From: a virus
DNA: 64,000 bases
Direction: 5' to 3' (one strand)
IMG/VR virus record: IMGVR_UViG_3300031576_000032
Span: 1-64,000 of that record
Shown: positions 24,696 to 32,544 of the stretch, one piece after another
How positions within the stretch are numbered: position 1 is the first letter of the stretch
Layout: each line of letters opens with the position of its first letter
Made by a program: the position numbers and the translations under genes
The notes under the pieces: model-generated
Database searches by the model: none
Told to the model about the DNA's origin: nothing
What the model saw: only the letters and a program-made list of their open reading frames with translations

Positions 24696-26053
24696 GTCGC
24701 CCCTTTCGCGGACGAACGGAAGTTTACACCACCGCCGCGTCTTTGTAAACTCTTTTTTACGAATCGGAGGACGGAAGCGACCGCGCGCCCGGCGTTCCGA
24801 CCGAACCGCGCCGCGGCTTCGTCCGCGCCCCGCGTTTCTGCGGGCCTCGTGCGGCCGAAGCCGGGGGGTCGCGGGTCCGAACGCGGCCGGAACCGGGAGG
24901 CCAGGGGGGAATTACGGACTACCCCCTGGCGACTCCGGTCGTCGACCGCGCCGACTCGAAACTCGGGGGGATCGACTCTTACCTTTATCGTCGGCGTCGG
25001 GCTTCCCTGTTCATCAAGAAACGAAACAAGCGCGTGGCCGATTCGAAGGACGGAGATTTCGGTCGCTGGGTCTAGGCTCTTCCCGCGCGGCATCGTATCG
25101 GCCGCAGCCTTAATCGCGCGCCAATCTTTAGGCGTCGCGGCCCGCATCGCATGTTGTACCCGCGAACCAAGCTGCCCGAGAACGACGGACGGTAAGTCGC
25201 TTGGCGACTGAGTACAGAACCAGACGCCGACAGACTTCGACCGGATGATTCTTACGATTCGTCCTATCCGATCGACGAGCGGTCTCGGCGCGTCTTCAAA
25301 TAGGAGATATGCTTCATCAATAAACATCGCGAGTTTAGGAATCGCGAGGTCCCCGACTTCAGGGAGATTCTCGTACAAGTCCGAAAGAATCCACGTCATC
25401 ACCGTCGCGTATACCCGAGCGTTCTTTACGAGGTTGTCCGCGACGAGGACCGTAACGAACCCTTGCTCGTCATCGGTCTGTAGAAATAGGTCGTCCCGCG
25501 CGATCGACTTCGGTCCGAAAATCAATCCGCCGCCATCGGCTTCAAACGTAGCGATTGACCTTCGGATCGCAGCAACCGTCGCGCTCGATACGAGACCGTG
25601 ATCGATCGAGACAGACTTCCGTTCCTCGTCGACAGACCGAAGGACTTCTTGTACGTCCTTCAACGTATCGAAAGGGAGGTTTTCGTCGGCGGCGTACCGA
25701 AACGCGACGCCGAGAACGTCGGCTTGAACGCCCGTGACGCCGATCGTGCGGGCGAACAACCCCGCCCCGAACCGGCGGACCGGCACCCGGAACGGATGGC
25801 CGCGCTTACCTTCGGGGTCCCAAAACACAGTCGGTAACGGTCGCGCACCGGAGCAAACTCCGGCAACGTCGCCCTTTACATCGGGAACAAACGTCGGGAC
25901 TCCGGCCCGCGACAATCCTTCGACGAGACGCATCATCGAAACGGTCTTCCCCGCGCCCGTAGCGCCAGCGATTAACCCGTGCCGGTTCGCGCGGGCCAGG
26001 GGGAGCGACGCTTCGGTTCCCTTATCGTCGCGGCCGAGGACGATATACGTCAT
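24692..26053 (-). CDS. HerA-like DNA-translocase ATPase (DUF853-like)
   Basis: 453 residues. Walker A GATGAGKT near 31-38, Walker B AMFIDEAYLLF near 250, VGVWFCTQSPSDLP as the sensor/Q segment and VLGQLGSRVQHAMRAATPKD further on match the HerA-like DUF853 family. HerA/FtsK ATPases pump DNA through hexamers; cellular HerA works with NurA nuclease in end resection. Partner here is unknown; the adjacent SNF2-like helicase or the DnaQ exonuclease are candidates. The C-terminal 60 residues are Arg/Gly/Pro-rich and disordered. Confidence 0.85.
   Translation of the reverse strand: MTYIVLGRDDKGTEASLPLARANRHGLIAGATGAGKTVSMMRLVEGLSRAGVPTFVPDVKGDVAGVCSGARPLPTVFWDPEGKRGHPFRVPVRRFGAGLFARTIGVTGVQADVLGVAFRYAADENLPFDTLKDVQEVLRSVDEERKSVSIDHGLVSSATVAAIRRSIATFEADGGGLIFGPKSIARDDLFLQTDDEQGFVTVLVADNLVKNARVYATVMTWILSDLYENLPEVGDLAIPKLAMFIDEAYLLFEDAPRPLVDRIGRIVRIIRSKSVGVWFCTQSPSDLPSVVLGQLGSRVQHAMRAATPKDWRAIKAAADTMPRGKSLDPATEISVLRIGHALVSFLDEQGSPTPTIKVRVDPPEFRVGAVDDRSRQGVVRNSPLASRFRPRSDPRPPGFGRTRPAETRGADEAAARFGRNAGRAVASVLRFVKKSLQRRGGGVNFRSSAKGAT
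24721..24749 (-). promoter_or_regulatory. Leftward promoter P4, inside the 3' end of the HerA-like gene
   Basis: Minus-strand -35 TTTACA (24744-24749), 17-bp spacer, -10 TAAACT (24721-24726). The -10 is the weakest of the set. It lies within the coding end of 24692-26053 and should give extra transcription of the SNF2-like gene. Confidence 0.6.
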
Positions 26054-26202
26054 TCTCCGTCCTTGAGGGAAGTCCCAATTATCCCCATTCCGGTGAAGAT
26101 CGCGATGACCCCGACCGCGCCCCGACGGCCCGGAGCGGCAAGAAAAACGCCCGATAACAGGAACCCGACTCCGATTATAAACAAGACGGTCGACTTTCTC
26201 AT
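26050..26202 (-). CDS. 50-residue two-helix membrane protein
   Basis: Start ATG has a strong ribosome site (gaggtgat) lying in the end of the upstream gene. Two hydrophobic segments (VLFIIGVGFLLSGVFLA and GVIAIFTGMGIIGT). Its stop overlaps the HerA-like ATG. Function unknown. Confidence 0.65.
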   Translation of the reverse strand: MRKSTVLFIIGVGFLLSGVFLAAPGRRGAVGVIAIFTGMGIIGTSLKDGE

Positions 26203-26206
26203 CGGA

Positions 26207-26413
26207 TCACCTCGCGTACGGAATCGGGTTGAACTCCGGAAACATAATTCGAGCGATCGGTTCGGAGAGTTTTTCCCCTTCTTGAAGGACCGGAAGAAAT
26301 TCAGCATCATGATTGTATCCTGGAACCGCATCGATGTACGCGGACCATTTTCCTTCGATTCGAGTCGTCGCGACGGCGAGGACGCGCATCGCAAACGCCC
26401 GCTTCAGGATCAT
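26207..26413 (-). CDS. Conserved small phage protein
   Basis: 68 residues (or 60 from an internal ATG at 26389). Pattern VAxTRIEGKWSAYIDAVPGxNHxxE...FPxFNPIPYAR recurs in many phages with unknown function. Confidence 0.7.
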   Translation of the reverse strand: MILKRAFAMRVLAVATTRIEGKWSAYIDAVPGYNHDAEFLPVLQEGEKLSEPIARIMFPEFNPIPYAR

Positions 26414-26419
26414 CGGGGA

Positions 26420-26500
26420 CTAAGGAACGTCGAACGGCTTTCCGTGTTCCGGAAAATGTTCCGTCGCCCAATCCGGCCACTCGTTTCTCGGAAGAGTCAT
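26420..26500 (-). CDS. 26-residue tiny protein
   Basis: ATG overlaps the upstream TGA (ATGA) and the TAG is six bases before the next ATG. Product begins MTLPRNEWPDWATEHFPEHG. Coupling supports it; length limits certainty. Confidence 0.5.
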   Translation of the reverse strand: MTLPRNEWPDWATEHFPEHGKPFDVP

Positions 26501-26769
26501 TCGGGGTCCGGTCCTGGATCGCCTACGGCATCGATCGCTTTGTCTCGGCATTGGTCGACGAACCGCGTGACCCATTTCTCCCACTCGGAGGACGTTGTCG
26601 GATCGACGTCGGTCTTTCCGAACAAGCCCTCCTGGAACGTGTTGATCGCTTCGACTGCGGCTTCTTCGGCTTCGTCCGCGGCTTCTTCTTGACGCTTCGA
26701 CAGTTCCGGGGGAGGTTGATTGTCGTAGGCCTTCTGAGCTCGGGCGAAACTCGAGTCATAGTCGCTCAT
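26497..26769 (-). CDS. Hypothetical acidic protein
   Basis: 90 residues from the ATG at 26769 with a strong ribosome site (aaaggagga). Contains RAQKAYDNQPPPE, a phrase frequent in small phage proteins, then Glu/Ala-rich helix and WEKWVTRFVDQC. Function unknown. Confidence 0.7.
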   Translation of the reverse strand: MSDYDSSFARAQKAYDNQPPPELSKRQEEAADEAEEAAVEAINTFQEGLFGKTDVDPTTSSEWEKWVTRFVDQCRDKAIDAVGDPGPDPE

Positions 26770-26812
26770 CTCTCCTCCTTTGTTAACTTCGCCGCATCGA
26801 ATCCGAGCTCGC

Positions 26813-27535
26813 TCACGCTCGACTCGGACTCGATGCCTCAATCCCCCGACGGATTGGAATCTGCCGGCCTTCGACGACGCCCGCTTCGAACGCGGGAGAA
26901 TGTCGGGGGGTTCCGGCTGACCTTCCGGTTCTCGTTGCGCCGAACAACTCTCTTACAGCGACGTCGAGCTCTTTCCCGGTCGTAACGACTAACGCTCGAG
27001 AGTTTGCGGTCGCGGTCGGCTCCGTCTTGGCATCGAACTCGTCAGTGAGGCGCTTCGCGACAGCGAACATCGCGCCCATTAGGAACGCCGACGACTCTTT
27101 CCCCGACGCCCCGAATCCTTTGTCTTTACAGTATTCCCTCATCAACCTCTCGATTTCCCTCGAGAGATACGCATACAGATACTTAACGGCCTCGACGTTC
27201 GATGGCTTCCCGATCAGGTAGACGTCGGCGGTCGATTCGACGTACACGCACCTCGCGAAGTTCGTCCGCACGACGACGTTCATCAACTTCCGCCGCCACG
27301 AGATGTTTCCCTGATACTTCCCGAGGGAGAACTTATCTTTCTCGTATGCCTCAGGGTCCAGGGAAGAAACCTGAGACATTTCGAGGTTATGGGCGAAGAG
27401 GAGTTCTTGAGCCTTCGCGGCGGCAGACGCAGCTTCCTCGGCGGTCGCGCCGTTTCCCTCGGCTGCTAAGTTCAACAGCTTACGGATTTTGTTGATCACC
27501 TTCTCAGAATCAGAATGCACGCGGGGAGGAGTCAT
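26813..27535 (-). CDS. DUF2786/DUF7168-like protein
   Basis: 240 residues. The N-terminus SEKVINKIRKLLNLAAEGNGATAEEAASAAAKAQELL is the DUF2786 signature; the following domain with WRRKLMNVVVRTNFARCVY and SAFLMGAMFAVAKRL matches the domain usually fused to it. Common in phages of Gram-negative hosts; role unknown. Confidence 0.85.
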   Translation of the reverse strand: MTPPRVHSDSEKVINKIRKLLNLAAEGNGATAEEAASAAAKAQELLFAHNLEMSQVSSLDPEAYEKDKFSLGKYQGNISWRRKLMNVVVRTNFARCVYVESTADVYLIGKPSNVEAVKYLYAYLSREIERLMREYCKDKGFGASGKESSAFLMGAMFAVAKRLTDEFDAKTEPTATANSRALVVTTGKELDVAVRELFGATRTGRSAGTPRHSPAFEAGVVEGRQIPIRRGIEASSPSRA

Positions 27536-27729
27536 TTCTTCTTAGCCTTAGCTTCCTTCCGGTTGAGCCGATCGACGGCGCGATCGACACGCTCGACGAG
27601 ATCGTCAAGCCCCCGCGCGGGGAACGACGTCCTCTCCTGGACCGTCGCGAGGACCTCCCGGAGGTACCGGAGTTCCGACGGCTTAAGGACGAGGAAACCC
27701 TGGAATTCTTCGGCGGGTTCCCTAGACAT
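27532..27729 (-). CDS. Small basic helical protein
   Basis: 65 residues; ends in a Lys/Ala-rich tail. ATGA overlap with the DUF2786-like gene and an 8-base overlap upstream. No family recognised. Confidence 0.65.
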   Translation of the reverse strand: MSREPAEEFQGFLVLKPSELRYLREVLATVQERTSFPARGLDDLVERVDRAVDRLNRKEAKAKKK

Positions 27730-28285
27730 GGTAGTCGACCGTAACGAGCCAGCCGTCCGTGATCCCCCGGTCGGAGAGGAACTTCTTCACCGGGACCGAC
27801 TTTAACTTCCCCGTTTCCTCATGCTCAGCGAACCCGGGACCTATAATTGTATAGCATTCGAGGTCGTCGGGTACGGTTTCCAGGGGGGCGACGTCCCCCT
27901 CGAACCTACGCCACTGGCTCGGCCACTTCGTCCTTCGGCCGGGGCCTAAAGGGCCATGGACCCAGGACTTCTTCTCTTGATCGTACGTCCCGCATCCGTT
28001 GCACGTGTATGTTGGAGTCGACTTCAGACTATTGATTCCGACATCGTCTCGACGGAAACCGGTCCCGGCGCACAAATCACACGTCTCGATATTCTCGGGA
28101 TCGGTTTGTGGATTATAGGACGGGTCGTGCTTTCCTGTCCAGCGTCCGCCGATCTGCCACCAGTCGAAGAACCCTCGGGGATTTTCCTCTTCCTCCCCCT
28201 CCTTGTACGGAGCCATCGCCTCGGAGACAGCCTTGTCGAGATGGGCCGGTTTTTCGTGAAACCACACCTCCGCGTGGAAATGCAC
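27722..28285 (-). CDS. Conserved phage protein with zinc-binding cysteines
   Basis: 187 residues from a GTG. FFDWWQIGGRWTG is a hallmark of a widespread phage protein family; CDLCAGTG and CNGCGT form a possible DnaJ-like zinc site. Biological role unknown. Confidence 0.7.
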   Translation of the reverse strand: MHFHAEVWFHEKPAHLDKAVSEAMAPYKEGEEEENPRGFFDWWQIGGRWTGKHDPSYNPQTDPENIETCDLCAGTGFRRDDVGINSLKSTPTYTCNGCGTYDQEKKSWVHGPLGPGRRTKWPSQWRRFEGDVAPLETVPDDLECYTIIGPGFAEHEETGKLKSVPVKKFLSDRGITDGWLVTVDYHV

Positions 28286-28288
28286 GGC

Positions 28289-28468
28289 CTAGGCTTTCCG
28301 ATAGACGTTCATTCCGAGGACCGATCCGGCCGGGTCTTCGAGCCGGACGTTTCCTTCAGTCGATGCGACGATAATCGACTTCCCGCTCGACGACGCGCCG
28401 AACGTCTTCGAAAGGTCGACCGTGATCGTGAGGATATTTCCGGAGACTTTCGTTTCGATGTTCTTCAT
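28289..28468 (-). CDS. 59-residue conserved protein
   Basis: ATG preceded by GGAGG. Layout VSGNILTITVDLSKTFG...SGKSIIVASTEGNVRLED...GMNVYRK matches a small beta-rich protein seen across phages, plasmids and bacteria with no known function. First gene behind promoter P5 after a 185-base leader. Confidence 0.75.
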   Translation of the reverse strand: MKNIETKVSGNILTITVDLSKTFGASSSGKSIIVASTEGNVRLEDPAGSVLGMNVYRKA

Positions 28469-28653
28469 GGAGAATCCTCCCTTTTCGATGGACGGAAAAA
28501 TAGAAGCCGCTTCACTTTATCCTTTCCCGAAGGTTTTATCCGACCCCAAGGAAAACTCTGGACCTAATCTCCTACCAGTACCGGAGTTAGGCGCGGCCTC
28601 GTTATTTTGCGGTTCCACCAGCGTTTCCGGCACCGCGCTTGACCGACCCGTTT

Positions 28654-28683
28654 ATCGTACGATCTCCTGTTCCGCATTGTAAA
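28654..28683 (-). promoter_or_regulatory. Leftward promoter P5
   Basis: Minus-strand -35 TTTACA (28678-28683), 18-bp spacer, -10 TACGAT (28654-28659). Drives 28289-28468 and the genes beyond. The leader 28469-28653 has no convincing gene. Confidence 0.78.
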
Positions 28684-28706
28684 TATCTTTATTCGGCTCG
28701 CGGCGA

Positions 28707-29132
28707 CTAATTATCGCCGTCGTCTTCTTCGTCTTCTTCGTCTTCTTCCCCCGGATCGGGGCTAGGGTTCTCGATTAGCCAGTCGATCGCCGCGCACGCG
28801 GCTTCGGCCCGTTCTTCAGGGGAATCGGCGTTCTTGTACGCTTGTTCGATGTGCATCGGCCAAGAAGCCGTGAAGAACAACCGATTGGACTGTCCCTCGG
28901 TCAGGTCGAGGATATCACGAGCAAGGCTCGGGGTTTCCCCTCCGAAGTCCCTCGTGAATTCCCCTTCGTCAAGGATACACGCGAGACCCGCGATACAAGC
29001 GGCTGTTCCGCATGGAGGGCGATCGGTGAGGACGGAGATTTTGCTGGCGTCGATGAACCATTCCTCCATCTGAAGTTTTCTTGGCTCTTCCCGGATTGCT
29101 TTTTGGATCGCGCGGAGCTTCGTGACGTTCAT
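28707..29132 (-). CDS. Conserved phage protein with CGTAACIAG motif
   Basis: 141 residues. The motif CGTAACIAGLACI is typical of a family of small phage proteins; the C-terminus is a poly-Glu/Asp tail. Unknown function; acidic tails suggest protein or polymerase binding. Confidence 0.7.
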   Translation of the reverse strand: MNVTKLRAIQKAIREEPRKLQMEEWFIDASKISVLTDRPPCGTAACIAGLACILDEGEFTRDFGGETPSLARDILDLTEGQSNRLFFTASWPMHIEQAYKNADSPEERAEAACAAIDWLIENPSPDPGEEDEEDEEDDGDN

Positions 29133-29338
29133 TGATTCCCCCCTTCTGGGCGGCGGACCCGAGACCAGTGAACGAGAAACTCAAAACCGAGGGCCTTGTC
29201 GAGGACCTCGATTGAGTTCGATTCTTTCGGTTGGAGCAAGACAACCGTCCCGGCGAGCCAAGACCGGCCGTCAAACGCTTCGACTTCATCGCCGACGTTG
29301 AACTTCGGCGTCGGATGTTTGATGACCTTTGTTCTCAT
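29129..29338 (-). CDS. Small SH3-like hypothetical protein
   Basis: 69 residues, KFNVGDEVEAFDGRSWLAGTVVLL and FEFLVHWSRVRRPEGG read as a Tudor/SH3-like beta barrel. ATGA overlaps on both sides. Function unknown. Confidence 0.65.
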   Translation of the reverse strand: MRTKVIKHPTPKFNVGDEVEAFDGRSWLAGTVVLLQPKESNSIEVLDKALGFEFLVHWSRVRRPEGGNQ

Positions 29339-29520
29339 CCTTCGTTTCCTCCTCGTTTATGAAGTTTTCGGTTTAGCTTCTTGGATAGCGCGCGAGCGGT
29401 CGACGCGTAGGGAAAGACATTTTCGACTTCTTTCTTGTCGCTAGTGAGTTCGGAGTAACAAGCGACTTCCCAACACCGGGGGCCGAGCCGAGTAACGCGG
29501 TATACGAACCACGGCTTCAC
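29335..29520 (-). CDS. Hypothetical protein
   Basis: 61 residues from a GTG overlapping the upstream stop. YRVTRLGPRCWEVACYSE then a basic tail. Unknown. Confidence 0.6.
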   Translation of the reverse strand: MKPWFVYRVTRLGPRCWEVACYSELTSDKKEVENVFPYASTARALSKKLNRKLHKRGGNEG

Positions 29521-29780
29521 CCGGTCCTCCTTCCTAGGTCGCTTCGGCCGGTCGATTCAGCTATCGTGACGTCGAATTGTTGATCGTCGATTCGGACGCG
29601 GAACCAAGCGACTTCGTCTCGCGTTCCGAAAATGATTGCTATTTCTGAAGCATCGATCTCGATACCTAACGATATCGTGCTCGATGCCGATTCGGGAACT
29701 CCGCTTCGGCAAAGTTCGGCGACAACGAAAGATGACACTGGACCTTTCGGAGGGGGACCGGCGAAGTCCATTTTCTTCAT
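29517..29780 (-). CDS. Hypothetical protein, beta-rich
   Basis: 87 residues from the ATG at 29780. A TTG at 29846 would overlap the upstream stop (TTGA) and add 22 basic residues, so the start is not settled. Contains VAWFRVRIDDQQFDVTI. No family recognised. Confidence 0.55.
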   Translation of the reverse strand: MKKMDFAGPPPKGPVSSFVVAELCRSGVPESASSTISLGIEIDASEIAIIFGTRDEVAWFRVRIDDQQFDVTIAESTGRSDLGRRTG

Positions 29781-29842
29781 TGTTTTGCCCCTTTGCTTCC
29801 TTCCTCGCTTCGCGAGGACGGGCGAGGACGATTTCGCATCGC

Positions 29843-30073
29843 TCAATCGTCCTCGCCCGAGTCCGGAGCGCCGAGGTCACGCGGTTCGGTGTGGTCGAGA
29901 AGAGTTGAAAGGAGGTGATCGTAGTCGGAGGACCGACAGGCTTCCATCACCACGTCGATTTCTTCCTCCGTCCAGCCTTCTCGACGGGCCTGCTTCGTGA
30001 ACGCGCCCATAAGAAAGAACGCGTTCCCGTCGAGGCCGACTAGGTCGAGGTTTACCTTCTTGTTGACGATCAT
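29843..30073 (-). CDS. Conserved small phage protein
   Basis: 76 residues. LDGNAFFLMGAF...REGWTEEEIDVVMEACRSSDYDHLLSTL is a layout common in phages and some plasmids; function unknown. Confidence 0.7.
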   Translation of the reverse strand: MIVNKKVNLDLVGLDGNAFFLMGAFTKQARREGWTEEEIDVVMEACRSSDYDHLLSTLLDHTEPRDLGAPDSGEDD

Positions 30074-30264
30074 TGATCCTCCTGTCCGTGCCCCTCGTTC
30101 ACAATCGCGTCGGCGTCTGCCGGCTCGATCTCTTCTTCATCATCACCAACGACCCTCCAACCTTCGTCGCCGAAGAAGGATCTCGCGGCGTACTCAGCTA
30201 GGAGCGGCGTCGAGAACGTCCCCGCTATGATTGGTGCTCCGTTCTCGTCGATGACGTAGTACAT
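30070..30264 (-). CDS. Hypothetical acidic protein
   Basis: 64 residues, N-terminal beta hairpin (MYYVIDENGAPIIAG) then a highly acidic tail. ATGA coupling with the next gene. Unknown. Confidence 0.6.
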   Translation of the reverse strand: MYYVIDENGAPIIAGTFSTPLLAEYAARSFFGDEGWRVVGDDEEEIEPADADAIVNEGHGQEDQ

Positions 30265-30527
30265 CAGTCTCTCCTTTCTCGGTCAACAACGAAGAGAAAA
30301 TCTTCCTCTTCGTTGTCGACCGAGTCGCGGGGGCCGTCGCCCGCGTTCCTAGCGCGTTCCGACGGGGCCACACGCCGATTCTCGGCCGGGTCAATGGGTC
30401 GCGCGGGGCGACGGACGCCCGCCGACGATAGCGCGTGCGATGGGCATTCGAGTAACAACTCCGCGTGCGGGTACCAGCGGCAACCACAACGATGGATCTT
30501 GAACAACGACGAATCCAGGGGTTTCAT
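30264..30527 (-). CDS. Hypothetical protein with N-terminal cysteines
   Basis: 87 residues from the ATG at 30527 (TAATG overlap with the upstream gene). Begins MKPLDSSLFKIHRCGCRWYP, with a Cys/His cluster that could bind metal, then a disordered Arg-rich tail. Confidence 0.55.
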   Translation of the reverse strand: MKPLDSSLFKIHRCGCRWYPHAELLLECPSHALSSAGVRRPARPIDPAENRRVAPSERARNAGDGPRDSVDNEEEDFLFVVDRERRD

Positions 30528-30742
30528 TAGTTCACGACCCTTTCGATTAGGTACCTTTTTCCTCCTCGGACGAGCCACCGAGACCCGCGCCAGAGGTTGA
30601 TCGCCTCGGCCCAATCGTATCTTGCGAACGAGATCTTCTTGAACCTTCGGCCGTTTCGGAGAACCCCTGTCACTTCATACTTGTCTCCTTTTTCTTGGGT
30701 CCAGGCGGTTCTGGATCTTGAGCGAGAGATAGGAGACGTCAC
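30527..30742 (-). CDS. Hypothetical basic protein
   Basis: 71 residues from a GTG that overlaps the stop of the repeat gene (TAGTG). KYEVTGVLRNGRRFKKISF...WRGSRWLVRGGKRYLIERVV is beta-rich and basic; it may bind nucleic acid. Upstream Val/Gly-rich codons in this frame are shadow of the repeat array. Confidence 0.6.
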   Translation of the reverse strand: MTSPISRSRSRTAWTQEKGDKYEVTGVLRNGRRFKKISFARYDWAEAINLWRGSRWLVRGGKRYLIERVVN

Positions 30743-30939
30743 TACTTCGACCTCGACCCCGACCCCGACCCCGACTTCGACCCCGACCCCGACCACGACT
30801 TCGACCCCGACCACGACTTCGACCCCGACCACGACTTCGACCCCGACCACGACTCCGACCACGACTTCGACTCCGACTTCGACTCCGACCACGACTTCGA
30901 CTCCGACTTCGACCCTATCAGAGCGACCGCGGGGGTCAT
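30742..30939 (-). CDS. Ser/Lys/Gly repeat protein
   Basis: 65 residues from the ATG at 30939, which overlaps the upstream stop (ATGA). After MTPAVALIG it consists almost only of SKSW, SESK and SGSK units. Overlapping start and stop signals with both neighbours favour translation; a short low-complexity tail or linker protein. Unknown role; the array may vary in length. Confidence 0.5.
   Translation of the reverse strand: MTPAVALIGSKSESKSWSESKSESKSWSESWSGSKSWSGSKSWSGSKSWSGSGSKSGSGSGSRSK
30747..30914. repeat. Hexanucleotide-based minisatellite
   Basis: About 168 bases made of cgacnn units arranged in larger repeats of 15 bases (cgaccccgaccacgacttcg-like). Encodes the Ser-rich repeats on the minus strand. 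Prone to slippage, so assembled length may not be exact. Confidence 0.85.
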
Positions 30940-31265
30940 TTCTGGGCTTTCGGAAGCGTTCCCTTCCACTCGAACGAGTCCGTGGCGCACGAGACGTTCA
31001 GGAACGCGCGACCGATCGGCTCGACTTCGGACACGGTACCATTCTCGACGGTTTGCGCATACCGGCCGCTATCGGCGATCCATGCGGCATCGTCGAGGGT
31101 CAACCAGTCCCCATCGATCGCTACAACTCGGCCGGTCAGGTGATATGTGACCGTCCGCCAGAAGTAAGCCTTCCCGATCTCGAACGGATGGCGCCTGGAT
31201 CCAGGAATCGGAACCGAGGAACCTTCGAGGATTTCGAGAAGGGCGCGGAGTTGTTTTGTATCCAT
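30936..31265 (-). CDS. Conserved phage protein
   Basis: 109 residues; FEIGKAYFWRTVTYHLTGRVVAI...LDDAAWIADSGRYAQ resembles a phage family of unknown function with a small beta barrel. ATGA overlap with the repeat gene. Confidence 0.65.
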   Translation of the reverse strand: MDTKQLRALLEILEGSSVPIPGSRRHPFEIGKAYFWRTVTYHLTGRVVAIDGDWLTLDDAAWIADSGRYAQTVENGTVSEVEPIGRAFLNVSCATDSFEWKGTLPKAQK

Positions 31266-31288
31266 TTAGCTTTTCCTTTCGTTAAGGT

Positions 31289-31615
31289 TTAGTAGTCCTC
31301 GCCCGGGAAAGAATCTGACATGCAATCGTTATATGCGAGCTCGATGAGTTCGATGATCCAGGGGAAATCGAGGGTATTCTCGCCGTCCTCAATCGAGGCG
31401 GCGAACCCTAGGATCGAGGAGAAATCGCCGGAGTTCACCGACACCCAGTCCTCGACGTCTTCTCTTGTGATCTTGCTGTCTCCGCGGCCTTCGCGGTCGC
31501 GGATGTTCTCGATATCGCATTTGTCGAGGACCTTTTCCATTGCGGCCCTCGCGCCGTACGGCATCCAGATACCGCCGACGATCCAAACGCACGATTTTCC
31601 GACAACGTATTTCAC
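31289..31615 (-). CDS. Hypothetical protein
   Basis: 108 residues from a GTG. Contains MEKVLDKCDIENIRDREGRG and an acidic C-terminal half. Unknown. Confidence 0.6.
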   Translation of the reverse strand: MKYVVGKSCVWIVGGIWMPYGARAAMEKVLDKCDIENIRDREGRGDSKITREDVEDWVSVNSGDFSSILGFAASIEDGENTLDFPWIIELIELAYNDCMSDSFPGEDY

Positions 31616-31947
31616 GTTTGTCCTCTTTCCTGTGTCGCTTCGAGCCGAGCGACGACGGAGTCATCGGACTCGGTCGAGTTTTCGGCCCCTCCCCCCAACG
31701 GACGATTCCGGGTTCCTTTCAAGAACGCGGACTCGTCCGGCACCCAGACCCAGGCGCGGACGTATGCGCCGCCGTCGGAACGGGAGACGACCTCTGTGTC
31801 ATCGAACGCGTAGTCTTCAACTTCGACTTCTCCGTTGCGATGGTACTCGTCGGCGGCGGCGGAAATGTATTGTTCGTTGGTTGGATTCGGAAAGACCGAT
31901 TTTGCTACGGACATTGGGTCTTCGCTTGGGTCAATTGTCGTTGTCAT
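31612..31947 (-). CDS. Hypothetical protein
   Basis: 111 residues from the ATG at 31947. Middle segment DGGAYVRAWVWVPDESAF is beta-rich, a pattern seen in small phage proteins. ATGA overlaps on both sides. Confidence 0.62.
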   Translation of the reverse strand: MTTTIDPSEDPMSVAKSVFPNPTNEQYISAAADEYHRNGEVEVEDYAFDDTEVVSRSDGGAYVRAWVWVPDESAFLKGTRNRPLGGGAENSTESDDSVVARLEATQERGQT

Positions 31948-32309
31948 CGTTCTCCCTTCCAAAGATTAAGAGCGTTTTTTGCTAAGCCTACCGCTTCTCG
32001 TTCTTTATTATTACAAGGAAGAGATATTACACGGAGGAGTTTTTCCAATACTTTTGCCATAACTCCGGCCGCGTTGACTGAACGGAGGATTAAGTCAGCG
32101 TTTTTCTCCCCTCTGCCCCTGTCGATCGGAAGAACGGCGACACGCCCAGAATTTACCGACTCCCCATGCGCTACGTCGGCAGGAGTTAAGACGTTCTTTG
32201 CCCCGCAATTCGGGCACGGGGGGTTTCTTGGGTTACGCTTCGTCGCCGCGCGGAGGGCCGAACGGCCTCCGGGGTCGGCGAAGTCAGATCGGTCGTCGTC
32301 ATCGAACAT
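31944..32309 (-). CDS. Small zinc-ribbon hypothetical protein
   Basis: 121 residues from the ATG at 32309 (TGATG overlap with the tiny gene upstream, aaggaga site). CPNCGAK gives half of a zinc ribbon; a lone CNN later may be unrelated. Unknown. Confidence 0.6.
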   Translation of the reverse strand: MFDDDDRSDFADPGGRSALRAATKRNPRNPPCPNCGAKNVLTPADVAHGESVNSGRVAVLPIDRGRGEKNADLILRSVNAAGVMAKVLEKLLRVISLPCNNKEREAVGLAKNALNLWKGER

Positions 32310-32371
32310 CAAATATCTCCTTCTAGATCCGGGGGCCAGGGAGAATCGGGTTCGCAAGGAGGGTCAATCAT
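32309..32371 (-). CDS. 20-residue acidic peptide
   Basis: ATG overlaps the upstream TGA and the stop overlaps the next ATG (TGATG). Product MIDPPCEPDSPWPPDLEGDI. Possibly only a coupling device; kept because both overlaps are exact. Confidence 0.4.
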   Translation of the reverse strand: MIDPPCEPDSPWPPDLEGDI

Positions 32372-32544
32372 CGAAGTTCCTCGGGTTTAGAAATAGATTT
32401 TGTTTTGACCAGGATATCGTCATACTCGGAGTTTGTCTGGCCCTCGGCGACGTATTGATTCGCCAGGCGCCCGGCCTCTTTAGCGGACGCCGCCTCGACG
32501 ATAATCGTGATATCGACCGCCCAGGTTTTCTTTTTCTCGGTCAT
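32368..32544 (-). CDS. 58-residue hypothetical protein
   Basis: ATG overlaps the upstream stop (ATGA). TWAVDITIIVEAASAKEAGRLA looks like a small alpha/beta domain of the kind found in phages (VEAxSxxEAxxxA). Unknown function. Confidence 0.65.
   Translation of the reverse strand: MTEKKKTWAVDITIIVEAASAKEAGRLANQYVAEGQTNSEYDDILVKTKSISKPEELR

Noticed and set aside
28517-28618. 33-codon leftward frame in the leader behind P5
   Set aside because: GTG start with only a weak ribosome site and no coupling; left out as a gene.
30597-31292. Rightward frame with TSTPTPT repeats
   Set aside because: Complement of the Ser-rich repeat gene; all neighbours are leftward and tightly coupled.
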